A stretch of 64,000 bases of DNA from Bryobacterales bacterium (GCA_016713735.1 JADJOP010000001.1:1-64000); one strand, 5' to 3'; positions 55,006-64,000 are shown, counted from the first letter of the stretch. The notes: generated by a model from the letters alone, not told the origin. Made by a program: numbers and translations.

Positions 55006-55162
55006 CTAACCCGGAATCAAACGCTTAGAACCGGCCGAACGCGGCATCCAGTGATAATCGGGACGCGATCACGGCGGAATCAAGAAAATATCTCCTTTGT
55101 TTTCAAGCTGCTGAAATTTTCTGTGATAGGAACGCTTAGGGACGTGTGATAGGGTAGCGGGC

Positions 55163-56107
55163 TTACAGACTGGCCAACCACTCTACAGTCCGTCGCACAC
55201 CGTCTTCTAAACCAACGGCCGGACGGTAGCCGAGCGTCGCTTCCGCCTTCGCAATCGAGGCAAAAGTGACCGGCACATCACCGGGTTGTACGGGCATTTG
55301 TTCGATGATCGCCGCCCGGCCGATCACTTTTTCAATCGTCGCGATCATCTCGCGTAACAGAACCGGCCGCGCATTGCCGAGATTGAACACCTCGAAGGGA
55401 TGCTCCAGCGCCAGCGCGCTGACAATGCCGCTCACGATGTCGTCGATGTAGGTGTAATCGCGCCCGGCGGAACCATCCCCGAACATTTGGATCGGCTGGC
55501 CGGCCTGGATCCTCTCGATAAACCGCCGAATCGCCAGGTCGGGCCGCTGCCTGGGTCCGTAGACGGTGAAGAAGCGCAGACAGGAGATCTGCATCCCGTA
55601 AAGGTGGCCATGGGCGTGACAGAGGGCCTCGCCGGCGATTTTCGTTGCGGCATAGGGGGAGATGGGCCTCTGCACGGCGTCGTCTTCGCAGAATGGAACC
55701 CGGTTGGCCGCGCCGTAGACCGAACTGGACGAGGCAAACACGAAGCGGCGGATGCCGCGCTGACGGGCGGTCTCCAGCAGGACCGTGGTGCCCTCGCAGT
55801 TGACGCGCTGGTACAGGAGCGGATCTTTCAGCGAGGGCCTGACACCGGCACGAGCCGCCAGGTGGAGGATGGCATCTGGCTGGAAGCGGTCCATGAACCG
55901 CCCCACCTTCGCCACATCGCAGATGTCGCCTTGCTCGAATTCCAACGCGCCCGCTTTGCGGATCTCATTCAGATTGTGGAGTTTCTGAACAACCGGGTAG
56001 TAATCGTTGAGATCATCCAGCACAGCCACGGCGTGGCCCGCCCGCAGCAGACTCTCACTGACGTGGGAGCCGATGAATCCGGCACCTCCCGTGACGAGTA
56101 TTCTCAA
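55163..56107 (-). CDS. NAD-dependent nucleotide-sugar epimerase (UDP-glucuronate 4-epimerase-like)
   Basis: The 314-residue extended SDR has MRILVTGGAGFIGSHVSESL (NAD motif), LHLAARAGVRPSLKDP, the catalytic Ser in FASSSSVYGAANRVPF and the Tyr-Lys pair in SPYAATKIAGEALCHAH. The FTVYGPRQRPDLAIRRFIER segment is typical of UDP-glucuronate epimerases. Length and motifs are complete. It lies alone on the minus strand next to an rmlA stub, and so belongs to the remains of a nucleotide-sugar cluster. UDP-glucose 4-epimerase activity is the main alternative. Confidence 0.83.
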   Translation of the reverse strand: MRILVTGGAGFIGSHVSESLLRAGHAVAVLDDLNDYYPVVQKLHNLNEIRKAGALEFEQGDICDVAKVGRFMDRFQPDAILHLAARAGVRPSLKDPLLYQRVNCEGTTVLLETARQRGIRRFVFASSSSVYGAANRVPFCEDDAVQRPISPYAATKIAGEALCHAHGHLYGMQISCLRFFTVYGPRQRPDLAIRRFIERIQAGQPIQMFGDGSAGRDYTYIDDIVSGIVSALALEHPFEVFNLGNARPVLLREMIATIEKVIGRAAIIEQMPVQPGDVPVTFASIAKAEATLGYRPAVGLEDGVRRTVEWLASL

Positions 56108-56302
56108 TTCGCAAATACTCCCTTCGCACCGGCGGAGGCAGTCCGACCGGCATCCCGAGTGCCTATCTCCGTTCCCTTATACATACCTGCAAGTTATCGC
56201 AATATCAGCCACATCGATTTAATTTATAGAACTTCACGTCCATAATAACGGTATTGTATCATGGGGTTACCTGTGGCCCTGAGAGCCCAGAGAGGAGTCA
56301 CC

Positions 56303-56390
56303 ATGAAGGGCATCATCCTGGCCGGAGGCAAAGGCAGCCGTCTCTTCCCGCTCACCAAAATCACCAATAAACACCTGCTGCCGATCTACG
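56303..56390 (+). pseudogene. rmlA: Glucose-1-phosphate thymidylyltransferase (RmlA), N-terminal stub
   Basis: The ATG at 56303 with AGAGGAG upstream starts MKGIILAGGKGSRLFPLTKI followed by TNKHLLPIY, the invariant N-terminus of RmlA including the GxGxR nucleotide-binding loop. After LLPIY the sequence diverges completely, so only about 29 codons remain. RmlA makes dTDP-glucose for rhamnose and related deoxysugars. The following 170 bases resemble nothing known and lead into an IS1380-like element. Confidence 0.8.
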
Positions 56391-56562
56391 TTTCGAGATA
56401 CTCGCAAACTCCAGCGCGAAATAGGTGGAGCAAGGATTCCGAGGAGGCACCACTACCGAAGGCCACAATCGGCAGACTCGGGCGCAGCTCCGAAAGGTGA
56501 TGTCCGAGTGCCGCGACATTAAGAGTACCGCGGGACTCGACGAATACTACGTCAGGAGCGTT

Positions 56563-58204
56563 GATCCTAAATCCGGCAGTTGGAAGCTGCCATCACGCTC
56601 TTCGAGGGCGTGGATGGGGGCGAGGCGGCGAGAAAATGGTGGAAGATGCTCCGCAGCAGAGCCGGCCACCGGGCCTCGCCGGCTAACTGCTCCGCACTCG
56701 CGCGAAAGGCTCGCAGCCAGCCGCTCACTTTGGACAGTAAGTTGGCGATCTGCCGCGCCTTGGCATGCAGGCTGGACAGACTCAAGTGGTTCTGCTGCGC
56801 GTGCCGGGTGTGGCGCGCAATCCCATGCAGAAACAGCGGCCGCGTCGTGATCGCCTCGCCATGTTTGTCCTGGCTGGCGATCCGCGTGAACAAGCTCCAC
56901 TAGTTGAATATCAACGCCACCATACGCGCCATCAATTGGCTCCGCAACAAATCCTGCGTCGAGAACCCGGTCCAGCCCCACTGATTCTTCAACTCGTCGA
57001 ACATGTTTTCGGTGTCGGCGCGGTCGCGGTAGGCTTGCGCCACCGCCAGCAGTTCCTTCTCTTCCCAACTGGTCACCAGCACCGCGTGCTCATACCAGTC
57101 GCCGCCCTTGTGCTCCAGCACCCAGCCGGGCAGCCGCAATTGCCCGCCCACGTCCTCGAATACCGGCTCGCGTTGGCGCAGTTTCCGCCGCAACACGATC
57201 ACCCGCCGCTGGCGGCTCCAGCCCTGCAACTGCAGTTGGCTCTCCACGCCTTCCCAGCCTTGCCCGGCTGGGCGCCATCCCGCTTTGTCCCCCCGCGCAG
57301 CCAGACGCGCGATCAACTGCCCCACCCCCTTGGTCTGCCGCAGCTTGAACAAATAGGCCAACCCGCGCTGTTCGGCGCCTTGCATCATCTGCTCGTTGCC
57401 ATGCGCGATGTCGCCCCTCAGAAACGTCGGCCAGTCTTTCCGTTGGCGCGACTCCAGCCAGCCCCACAGCGTCGGCTGCGCATATTCGCTGGCCGTCAGA
57501 TTGCCGGCCTGCACGTCGACGTTGAGCACCAGCTTGGCCGCCGCCAGCACCATCACCTGGTACACATGCGAGGGCCTTCCCGGCTTCATCGGGTTGTAGC
57601 CCACATGGGCCTCTTCCTGCCGCCCATACAGCGTCTTCACCGTGGCGTCCACGTCCAACACCCACTCCTGTTCCAGCAGCGCCTCGAAGGTCTTGTCGGT
57701 TTGCCGGTCCATCCACAACGTCAGCGCCTCTTCGTCCTGGTGGGCGAAGGCGCGACGGATGCTGTCCTCGCTGCGCAAGCAGGCAATCCCCAACAACTTC
57801 GGCAACACGCTGTCACCGCGCATCCCGGTGATGTGCGCGTAGCGCCGGTGGCCGCTCAACACGCCGCACAGGATCGTGCCCAGAATCTCCGCCTTGGCCG
57901 GCGCGTTGGGACTGCTGTATCGCAGCGGGCATTGCTCGACGAACTCTGCCCAGATTCCACTGAGATGAAGAAACTCCACAAAGTAAGTCAGCATCCCGTG
58001 CGGACTAATGCCCGGATCCTCCTCCCAGCTCACCTGCATCGGGCCGCCCACCGTCTCCACACGGTGCGGCGCCGGGTAGTCCACTGGCTCCCTGGTTTGC
58101 TCACCCACAGGGTGAAGCGCCTCTCGGTCCTTGGCCTCGCTCATCCCGCTCATTATCGGCCACTTGGGAACTCACAGACGGTTTCAACTGCCGGATCTAG
58201 GGTC
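56563..58204 (-). mobile_element. IS1380-like element with 25-bp imperfect inverted repeats
   Basis: The left end GATCCTAAATCCGGCAGTTG at 56563 and the complement of the right end, GACCCTAGATCCGGCAGTTG at 58204, match at about 21 of 25 positions. One transposase gene fills the element. The flanks carry an rmlA stub on the left and an IS630 transposase tail on the right, so the site has seen several insertions or deletions. Confidence 0.75.
56567..58153 (-). pseudogene. IS1380-like DDE transposase with in-frame TAG
   Basis: The frame from 58153 gives 417 residues. It includes EWVLDVDATVKTLYGRQEEA (first Asp), TFLRGDIAHGNEQMM (second Asp) and YRDRADTENMFDELKNQWGW (the Glu region). A TAG at 56899-56897 follows ALIFN. 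The same frame continues with WSLFTRIASQDKHGEAITTR, FLHGIARHTRHAQQ and a C-terminus near 56567, so the TAG is a nonsense mutation close to the end. The catalytic triad is upstream of the stop, so residual activity cannot be ruled out. Confidence 0.78.
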
Positions 58205-58441
58205 AAAGACTACGTTGCCGGACTGGAAGGACGCATCCACCTGGAACGGTTGCCCGCCTACGCGCCGGAGTTGAATCCGGTGGAGTATGTCTGGGCTCAT
58301 CTGAAGCAACACGAGCTGCCCAACGTCTGCGCCAAGGATCTGTGGAGCCTGGGCGAGATGGCGCGGGAGAGGCTCCGCCGGATGCGTCGCCGCAAGCCGC
58401 TCCTGGCGGCCTGCTGGAAGCAGTCTTCACTTGCCTTCTGA
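58203..58441 (+). pseudogene. IS630-family transposase, C-terminal fragment
   Basis: The fragment reads LERLPAYAPELNPVEYVWAH followed by LKQHELPNVCAKDLW, the conserved C-terminal Glu region of IS630 transposases (YxPxLNPxE). Everything upstream is replaced by the IS1380-like element, whose right end adjoins at 58204. It is not the missing part of the 12.1-kb IS630 copy in any provable way. Confidence 0.72.
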
Positions 58442-58763
58442 TCCGCTACATTATGTGAGGCTCAATAGTGTACCGGGTTCGCCTACGGCAAGTGACCGAA
58501 TAGGTCTCGCCCCCATTGCTCGCGCTATTACCCCAAATGATGCCCGGTCACACCGGAACGAGCATATATAGACCCCGTCATTTGTTGCTGCTCACGTTAG
58601 CGTCCCCGTCTCGTTCGGCTTCTGGTAGGCATTCGTAATCGAACTCCACGATTGGCGCAGGCTCGTCAGCGCCATTTTGTCGGCCTCCGGTTCCCTTCCT
58701 GGCAGAGGAAAACCGGTCTGGAAATACGTGATCAGACCCTGAGGCTTGACAAGTCGCTGCATA
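58442..58763. other. Gene-free interval downstream of the TonB receptor gene
   Basis: No gene, RNA or clear terminator was recognised in this stretch. It separates the IS630 tail from the stop of the minus-strand receptor gene. Confidence 0.4.
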
Positions 58764-61700
58764 TCAGAACTCCAATCGAAATCCCAACTGCACGATTCGC
58801 GGGGAATTGCTCTGCCCGTTGTCGCGGAAGATCCTACCGAAATTAACCGACGTCGGCGTCAGATCCGGATTCGCAGAGAAGATCGGTGTATTGAACACAT
58901 TGAACGCCTCCACGCGGAACTGCGCCTTAACCCTTTCGTTAATCTGTACTTTCTTGAGAAGCGAATAATCGAACGTCGTGCCCCACTGGTTGCGCAGGTT
59001 GCCATAGCGAAGAGGCGTTGTGCGCAACGTGAACGCCGGGCGCACCTGGAACACTGGCGACTCCCCCTGCAACACGTTCCGTACCGTTCCGTTCACGTCA
59101 ATAACGCCAGTCTTGAAGAGACGGTTCCACGTCGGACTTTCCAGCCGGGGGTCTCCGAGCAGATAAACGTTGGCCGGTATGCTCATCGGGGCGCCACTCG
59201 TGAAGGTCGACGTGATCACCGTCTGCCACCCGCCGGCCAAACGGCTCCATACTTTGTGATTGGAGTTGAGAAAGCGGCGTCCCGGTCCGAACGGCAGTTC
59301 GTAGATCGGCGCGATCGTCAAGAGATGGGGCCTATCCCACGCTGTTAACGTTCTTGCCGGTGCGGAATCCTGTCCATTCAGGTACGAAATGGCTTCTATA
59401 TTCTTCGATAGAGTGTAGGCGATGATGAAGGTCATCCCGTGCGAGTAGCGCTTCTCGACGGAAACCTGAAGGGAGTTGTACCAGACGCTACCATCGTTGC
59501 GGTCGGCCATATTGAACGCCGCAAACTGCGGAAATGGCCGGAGCAGTTGCTGCCGTGGAACAGTCGCGGCGCCAAGTCCGCCCGCATTGATCAGGCCCTG
59601 GAAGGGGTTAGGCACCGACTGATTGAGAACCGTGGCGCCCAACGCCAAAGCTTCCACTGGCAGCTCATTGTAGGGCTTGGAAACCGCAGCCTTCCTGGTG
59701 CGCGAGCCGACGAACGAGGCGCCCACGGTCATGCCGAACGGTAGCTGCCGCTGAAATCCAACCGACATCTGATGTACGCGCGGAGTACGGAAGTCCGGGT
59801 CTGTAAACGTAGGCGATTGGCCGAGGAAGGTCTCCATTCCCAGAGAGGCTCCCGGCGGCTGCAGCACCCCCTGCGGGAATGGATTGCCGACATTGTTGGC
59901 GGGTGTGCGCCCGGCGTCCAGCGACGACACGTACGGAGTCTGGATGCTGAAGCCGTTTGAGAACCCCCGGCTGACGGGCGCCGTGAAGAAGAGGCCATAG
60001 CCGGCACGGACAACGGTCATGGAGTCGATCTGGTAGGCGCCGCCGATGCGCGGCTGCAGGGTTCTGTAGTCACTGTTGTACGGACTGCGGGACAGGCCAT
60101 TAACACCGGCAAACCCGATGCCTCCCCTAACCTGGAAGTTCGGGAATCGCGACTGGTCGACGCGGCTCGAAATGGGATTTACCTGATCGGAGAAGAAGTC
60201 GCGATTGGCGCGGTTGTAGCGCTCGGTGGGCGCGATGTTCAGGTCCCAGCGCAGGCCGAGATTCAACGTCAGCTTTCGCGTGATCTTGAAGTCGTCCTGG
60301 ACCCAAGGCGCGGCATACTGGGTTTGGTAATAAGGAAAGACGTTGTTATCGATGACGCCCGATGCCGGGAACCCAAGCAGCAACGACGCGATCCCGTTGC
60401 CGCTCAAGGCATCCTGGACGAGATAGTTTTGCCTCGTGAAGCCGCGATCGAAATCCAGCCTCGATGCGGCGTAGTTGGGTTGCTGTTGCGTAAACCGCGA
60501 CAGCCTGAAGTCGAGGCCCGCCTTGATCGTGTGCCGGCCGCGAATGATCGCCACGTTGGGGGCCATGCTGAACACGTTGGTGGGCTCAAAAAGGAAGCTG
60601 TTGGACCCTAGGAATCCGTACGAATTGACCGAGATGTAGGGTGGGCGTCCGCCGCTGGGCCGCGACATGCTGTCTTGAACGAACAGCATCCGCGTTGGGA
60701 AATTGCGCCTTCCTCCATCGGCTTGAACCGGCAAGGCGCGAGCAAGCGACTCCGGCCAACCCCACTGAGTCGGATTAAATTTGTGATCGAAGCCCGGCAA
60801 GTCCTCCTGCCAGCGCGTCAGCGACGTGCGGAAGTTGAATACCGTGCTGCTGTTGATCGTGCTCACCCAATCGATCGTTATGCCGTTGTTGGTTTTGCCG
60901 CCTGTCTGATGGTCGGCACCGATGCCTGGAATTGCGTTTTTGATACGGAAAGATTCGTGGCGGTTCCAACCCCAGCGGCCATACAGGCGGTGGCGTCCGG
61001 AGAAGTTGTGATCAATGCGGGCGTTGTAGTTGTGGAAATCGAAAAAGCCCCGGTTGGGCGATAAAACGAAGTTGTTTTGCCAGTCGGGCGATCCCGGCGT
61101 CGCGGAATTGGGGTCCGGGTAACCCTGCAAAATCTTCGCCGATGTCGGGTTGATGCGAGCCGATGGGATGCGGTTGCCGGGGAAGGCGCCGCGTACCCAG
61201 TTGGCTCCCTCCTGCCTGCCAGTCGAGGGATCGTAGATCGGCATCAACCGGCCCGCGTTATCGAAGGTGCGCGAAAAGTCTCCGCTCTTCTGTGCAACCG
61301 TCGGCACGGAAGTAATCGACTCATTCGGGAAATGCAGGTTCTCGTGATACGCCTCGCCGGAGAAGAAGAAGAACGTCTTATCGCGGCCGTTATAGAGCTT
61401 CGGCATGCGCACCGGACCGCCAATGGTGAAGCCCCACTGATCGAGGCCGGTATTCTGCCGGTCCAACCCCTTGGCGTTGTTGGAGAAGGTGTTCGCATTG
61501 AGCGTGGGCCGCTTGAGAAACTCGTACGCCGTGCCGTGATAGGCGTTTGTGCCGCTCTTGCTGGATACGTTGATGATGCCGCCGCCCGTCCGGCCATACT
61601 GCGCGTCATAAACGGTGGTCATCACTTTAAATTCCTCGACCGCATCGGCAGGGGGGACGTACGCGATGCGGTTCTGACGGCCGGAAAACGCGTTGTTCGG

Positions 61701-62282
61701 CGCCCCGTCCATGATGAACTCCGTATTATTGTTCAGGCCGCCATTCACGGACCACGACGAGATGCCGCTATTGGAAAACGGGTTCAAATGCGCACTGCCA
61801 CTGGTGTGCGTGATGCCCGGCGATAGCGCGGTGAGCATAATCGGATTCCGGACGTTGAGAGGCAACTCGGTAATTCGCACCTTATCGATGATGACGCCAC
61901 GATCGCTCTTCTCCGTATCCAGCAGCGCGGCGTTGCTCGATACAGTCACGGTCTCTGTTGTCGCGCCCAGTTGCAGCGAGACGTCGACAACAGCCGACTG
62001 GCCTACCTGAAGGAGAATTCCTTCGTATTCGAAACTGCGGAAGCCTTCCATGTGGGCGGTCAACTTGTAGGTGCCCGGAATCAGGAAAAGAAACCTATAC
62101 TGGCCGCTCCCGTTGGTGACGCTGTCAAAGTCGACGCCCGTATTGACGTTGATCAGCTTCACTGACGCCCCGGCGACCGCGGCTTGAGAGGGATCGACCA
62201 CGGTTCCCGAAAGGGAAGCGCGTGTGTCTTGGGCGAATGCCACTACGGCGCCTAACATCAGAAGGGCAGCAATACGTTTCAT
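58764..62282 (-). CDS. TonB-dependent receptor with carboxypeptidase-regulatory-like N-terminal domain (Oar-like)
   Basis: The 1,172-residue outer-membrane protein starts with a signal peptide (MKRIAALLMLGAVVAFAQ). A carboxypeptidase-regulatory-like domain follows (residues of about 22-105: LSGTVVDPSQAAVAGASVKL, PGTYKLTAHMEGFRSF). The plug comes next (ELPLNVRNPIMLTALSPGIT, SVNGGLNNNTEFIMDGAPNN). The long barrel ends in VQLGFRLEF with the terminal aromatic. GGAGAGG lies before the ATG. This architecture is highly expanded in Solibacter-like Acidobacteriota and is thought to import large substrates such as glycan pieces. The gene is intact. The missing TonB box near the N-terminus is normal for this subgroup. 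Confidence 0.88.
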   Translation of the reverse strand: MKRIAALLMLGAVVAFAQDTRASLSGTVVDPSQAAVAGASVKLINVNTGVDFDSVTNGSGQYRFLFLIPGTYKLTAHMEGFRSFEYEGILLQVGQSAVVDVSLQLGATTETVTVSSNAALLDTEKSDRGVIIDKVRITELPLNVRNPIMLTALSPGITHTSGSAHLNPFSNSGISSWSVNGGLNNNTEFIMDGAPNNAFSGRQNRIAYVPPADAVEEFKVMTTVYDAQYGRTGGGIINVSSKSGTNAYHGTAYEFLKRPTLNANTFSNNAKGLDRQNTGLDQWGFTIGGPVRMPKLYNGRDKTFFFFSGEAYHENLHFPNESITSVPTVAQKSGDFSRTFDNAGRLMPIYDPSTGRQEGANWVRGAFPGNRIPSARINPTSAKILQGYPDPNSATPGSPDWQNNFVLSPNRGFFDFHNYNARIDHNFSGRHRLYGRWGWNRHESFRIKNAIPGIGADHQTGGKTNNGITIDWVSTINSSTVFNFRTSLTRWQEDLPGFDHKFNPTQWGWPESLARALPVQADGGRRNFPTRMLFVQDSMSRPSGGRPPYISVNSYGFLGSNSFLFEPTNVFSMAPNVAIIRGRHTIKAGLDFRLSRFTQQQPNYAASRLDFDRGFTRQNYLVQDALSGNGIASLLLGFPASGVIDNNVFPYYQTQYAAPWVQDDFKITRKLTLNLGLRWDLNIAPTERYNRANRDFFSDQVNPISSRVDQSRFPNFQVRGGIGFAGVNGLSRSPYNSDYRTLQPRIGGAYQIDSMTVVRAGYGLFFTAPVSRGFSNGFSIQTPYVSSLDAGRTPANNVGNPFPQGVLQPPGASLGMETFLGQSPTFTDPDFRTPRVHQMSVGFQRQLPFGMTVGASFVGSRTRKAAVSKPYNELPVEALALGATVLNQSVPNPFQGLINAGGLGAATVPRQQLLRPFPQFAAFNMADRNDGSVWYNSLQVSVEKRYSHGMTFIIAYTLSKNIEAISYLNGQDSAPARTLTAWDRPHLLTIAPIYELPFGPGRRFLNSNHKVWSRLAGGWQTVITSTFTSGAPMSIPANVYLLGDPRLESPTWNRLFKTGVIDVNGTVRNVLQGESPVFQVRPAFTLRTTPLRYGNLRNQWGTTFDYSLLKKVQINERVKAQFRVEAFNVFNTPIFSANPDLTPTSVNFGRIFRDNGQSNSPRIVQLGFRLEF

Positions 62283-62340
62283 GCGAGCACCTCTCCAATC
62301 GTGAGAATGTGTCGGACAGTATCATGGCACCCGGCCGGTG

Positions 62341-62778
62341 TCAAATTTCGGCGCCTGTGTGTGTCGGCGCCTGTGTGTGCCGGTGCCGCCTTGCGGTTCG
62401 CAAGGTGGAAGGAGAATCCCAGACCGGAAGCGGAGACGGCGTTGGCGCACGCCGGGGATGCCGCTGCACATCAGCGGTAGTCCACGCCGGTGATTTCTGG
62501 GAAACCGCAAGCACGATTTGATTGCGATTCCAGGCGACGGTAGCGTAAGCGCCTGCCAATTGGATGGCGAGGATGAATGTCCGCGAGTGGCCCAATTGGA
62601 TCGCGGGTGGAATTGACGGGCCGCTTACGTCTTCATCGAGCGGTGGGTATTCTGCACGCGCATAGAAGGAAACCGCCGCGGCCTTGAACGATGAAACCGG
62701 CAGGCGTGACGATCGGCGCCAAGCGATTGCCAAACTACGCATCGCGGCTTCACTTGTCTTGCCGGCTGCACGTTTCAA
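62341..62778 (-). CDS. Hypothetical protein
   Basis: The 145-residue frame starts with TTG in the stop of the preceding gene (TTGA overlap), which favours coupled translation. It contains FYARAEYPPLDEDVSGPSIP and AIQLGHSRTFILAIQLAGAY followed by ATVAWNRNQIVLAV. No family is recognised. The last 40 residues are low-complexity and overlap a 16-bp tandem repeat (62349-62380), so the true C-terminus or the gene itself is doubtful. Confidence 0.4.
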   Translation of the reverse strand: MKRAAGKTSEAAMRSLAIAWRRSSRLPVSSFKAAAVSFYARAEYPPLDEDVSGPSIPPAIQLGHSRTFILAIQLAGAYATVAWNRNQIVLAVSQKSPAWTTADVQRHPRRAPTPSPLPVWDSPSTLRTARRHRHTQAPTHTGAEI

Positions 62779-63269
62779 GGCACCTTCGCGGGGGCCCGTA
62801 GCAGGATTGCCATCTCGGAGGGATCTCTATCGCAATGCAGTCGCAGAACATAGAGGCCGGGATCCAACCTGGCGGCCCATCGTTCCAGGGAGGGCATTCC
62901 ACCCGGCATTTGCTCGCGGCCTTGGAACACGGATTGACCTCCGGGTGTGGAGACCACGCTCACGGCAGCTTGGCCCGCCGCCGGCCATTTGAAACTGGAG
63001 CCCGTATTCTCGCTTGTGACCGCGAACACTGCGGGCGCAGGCTCCGAGGCCGTGTAGGAGACGGTTAACCGGGCCCGCACCTCAGACGGCCAGTCTGAGG
63101 CACGGCGCAGATTCCAAATGATCCATTCATCGGGCGTCGCCAGCGCCGCGACGTCGCGAACCGCCTTCACCACGATGCCGTCGAGGTAAAGTACGCGCCC
63201 GCCCGCGTCCGCAATCTCCAACTCCACGTAGCCTGCCGTTGGAATCTTGCAGAAGAATCGGAGCGGCAT
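62775..63269 (-). CDS. Hypothetical beta-rich protein in a cytochrome operon
   Basis: The 164-residue protein reads as a beta-sandwich: IPTAGYVELEIADAGGRVLY, DEWIIWNLRRASDWPSEVRA, FKWPAAGQAAVSVVSTPGGQ, RWAARLDPGLYVLRLHCD. No signal peptide, membrane helix or known catalytic motif is seen. It begins 7 bases after the cytochrome gene and overlaps the next frame, so the three form one operon. Function unknown. A carbohydrate-binding or fibronectin-like fold would fit the pattern but is not proven. Confidence 0.6.
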   Translation of the reverse strand: MPLRFFCKIPTAGYVELEIADAGGRVLYLDGIVVKAVRDVAALATPDEWIIWNLRRASDWPSEVRARLTVSYTASEPAPAVFAVTSENTGSSFKWPAAGQAAVSVVSTPGGQSVFQGREQMPGGMPSLERWAARLDPGLYVLRLHCDRDPSEMAILLRAPAKVP

Positions 63270-63276
63270 GGCGCCG

Positions 63277-63735
63277 TCAAAAAGTAATCGAAGGAAGCTC
63301 GAGACGATACTTCGCGGCGCCGTAGCTGTCTTCGGCGGCGCCTTCCGCGATCCAACGTTGGATCCAACTGATTTGGATCGCCGTTAGAGGAGGCCCGCCA
63401 AGCGGCATTCGATGCGCCTCTCCCCTGTCTCCATTGACAAATTGGAGCAGGGCGCTCCGCTCGGGATCGCCTGGGACAATCACGGGTCCGAGATTGCCGC
63501 CCTTCTTCAGATCCGCCCAAGTTCTCGTCGACAGCCCCCCCGCCACACTTTCCGGATTGGCACCGTGGCAGGAGTGGCAGTTCATTGCAAGCACCGGCGC
63601 CACCTCGCGGCTATAGCTCACGGACTGGGCCGCGGCTCCACCGGCCATGGCGAACGCTATGACCGCAAGGCGCGACGATCCACGCGCCAGCTCAATCCAA
63701 CTCGATGTTTGCGGCATGCTGCTCCGGTATAACAC
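63277..63735 (-). CDS. Secreted planctomycete-type cytochrome c domain protein
   Basis: The 152-residue protein starts at ATG 63735 or 63717 and has a signal peptide (RLAVIAFAMAGGAAAQ). The haem motif is CHSCH in APVLAMNCHSCHGANPESVA. Downstream are NLGPVIVPGDPERSALLQFV and HRMPLGGPPLTAIQISWIQR, where the Met of HRMP is the likely sixth haem ligand. This is the standard PSCyt1-type domain, usually fused to larger proteins in Acidobacteriota and Planctomycetes; here it stands alone. A periplasmic electron-transfer role is likely. Confidence 0.82.
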   Translation of the reverse strand: MLYRSSMPQTSSWIELARGSSRLAVIAFAMAGGAAAQSVSYSREVAPVLAMNCHSCHGANPESVAGGLSTRTWADLKKGGNLGPVIVPGDPERSALLQFVNGDRGEAHRMPLGGPPLTAIQISWIQRWIAEGAAEDSYGAAKYRLELPSITF

Positions 63736-63782
63736 ATGCTGAAATCCTCGTGATAGAATCCTTACCCTCAGGAGGATCGATC

Positions 63783-64000
63783 ATGTCGGCAACAATCGCT
63801 CTGGCGCTCGCACTCGCGCTCGCAGCATCTGCCCCAGCGGATGCCCAGTCGCGAAAGACCGGGAAAATAGCTGGGGGCCTGGAACGGTTGCTATATGTGA
63901 CAGACAAGTCTGGCATCAGCGTCTACGATATCAACGACGCCCATAAGCTCCTGGGGCGCATCGATGTTCCGGAAACCGGCGGTTACTACGGAATCGCTGC
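63783..64000 (+). CDS. Secreted beta-propeller protein, partial at window end
   Basis: An ATG at 63783 with AGGAGG 7 bases upstream starts a signal peptide (MSATIALALALALAASAPAD). The mature start ERLLYVTDKSGISVYDINDA then HKLLGRIDVPETGGYYGIA is the first blade of an LVIVD or NHL/YVTN-type propeller. The gene runs off the window. It is divergent from the cytochrome operon, with 47 bases between starts, so both promoters overlap in a very short interval. Confidence 0.75.
   Translation, partial: MSATIALALALALAASAPADAQSRKTGKIAGGLERLLYVTDKSGISVYDINDAHKLLGRIDVPETGGYYGIA

Noticed and set aside
7910..56899. In-frame TAG codons in three transposases (7912-7910, near 43050, 56899-56897) as possible amber recoding
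   Set aside because: Intact genes here use TAG as a normal stop, and TGA and TAA also interrupt other damaged genes (near 8130, and 33108-33110). Ordinary nonsense mutation explains all of them.
56765..58441. 558-codon plus-strand frame through the IS1380-like element
   Set aside because: Most of it is antisense to the transposase. Only the last ~80 codons (IS630 tail) are real.
60675..61826. Plus-strand frames opposite the TonB receptor gene
   Set aside because: They lie wholly inside the receptor gene and have no recognisable domains or ribosome-binding sites.
1..64000. tRNA, rRNA or riboswitch genes
   Set aside because: No cloverleaf, rRNA core or known riboswitch pattern was noticed by eye. 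A covariance-model scan would be needed to exclude them fully.

Overview
The window is high-GC bacterial DNA. The gene families suggest a soil or sediment Acidobacteriota of the Solibacter/Bryobacter kind. The indicators are a large TonB-dependent receptor with an N-terminal carboxypeptidase-regulatory-like domain, a PD40 propeller of the type carried by acidobacterial Ser/Thr kinases, a planctomycete-type cytochrome c domain, an exosortase/EpsI pair with PEP-CTERM proteins, and a very high insertion-sequence load. This taxonomic call is inference from families, not from a marker gene.

Layout. 1-8.3 kb is a gene graveyard: a VanZ-like remnant, a shredded GT4 glycosyltransferase, an IS1380-family element with perfect 19-bp ends and a 5-bp target duplication, remnants of two secreted proteins, the C-terminal propeller of a kinase, and an IS3-family transposase inside a membrane-protein gene. 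8.4-11.9 kb holds a GT-C glycosyltransferase (frameshifted), a methyltransferase and a UbiA-type polyprenyl-phosphate phosphoribosyltransferase. 11.9-12.8 kb is an M14 peptidase stub cut by an IS630 remnant. 13.2-19.0 kb is a tightly coupled operon: exosortase (with frame breaks), EpsI, NAD-dependent epimerase, heptose-7-phosphate kinase, a fused nucleotidyltransferase/HAD phosphatase, and a GT2 glycosyltransferase. 19.0-21.7 kb is a 797-residue flagellin behind a clear sigma-28 promoter. 22.2-25.8 kb is a gametolysin-like metallopeptidase with five 110-residue repeats. 25.9-33.3 kb is a mobile-element zone with a PEP-CTERM fragment, an IS1380 remnant, an intact IS701 element, a VirB11/TrbB ATPase remnant, an intact IS21 element and a galU pseudogene.

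33.4-41.8 kb is the most interesting block: a nine-gene minus-strand operon of flippase, GNAT acyltransferase, VOC protein, methyltransferase, FkbH-like protein, two acyl carrier proteins, a free-standing amino-acid adenylation enzyme and a hexapeptide acetyltransferase. It reads as a carrier-protein-based acyl or aminoacyl supply line coupled to polysaccharide export.

42-45.9 kb is a nest of damaged IS1380 and IS3 elements. 45.9-53.1 kb encodes a PEP-CTERM protein, a beta-helix protein, an acyltransferase 3, an alpha/beta hydrolase and a DegT-family aminotransferase. 53.2-55.0 kb is a replication-initiator-like winged-helix/XRE protein. 55.2-58.4 kb has a nucleotide-sugar epimerase, an rmlA stub and two more broken transposases. 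58.8-64 kb carries the TonB receptor, a small cytochrome operon and the start of a propeller protein.

Overall this is a cell-surface polysaccharide and protein-sorting region repeatedly broken by IS elements. Several breaks in otherwise good genes (8.94, 13.54 and 44.98 kb) are single extra G residues in G runs, so some may be sequencing errors rather than decay.
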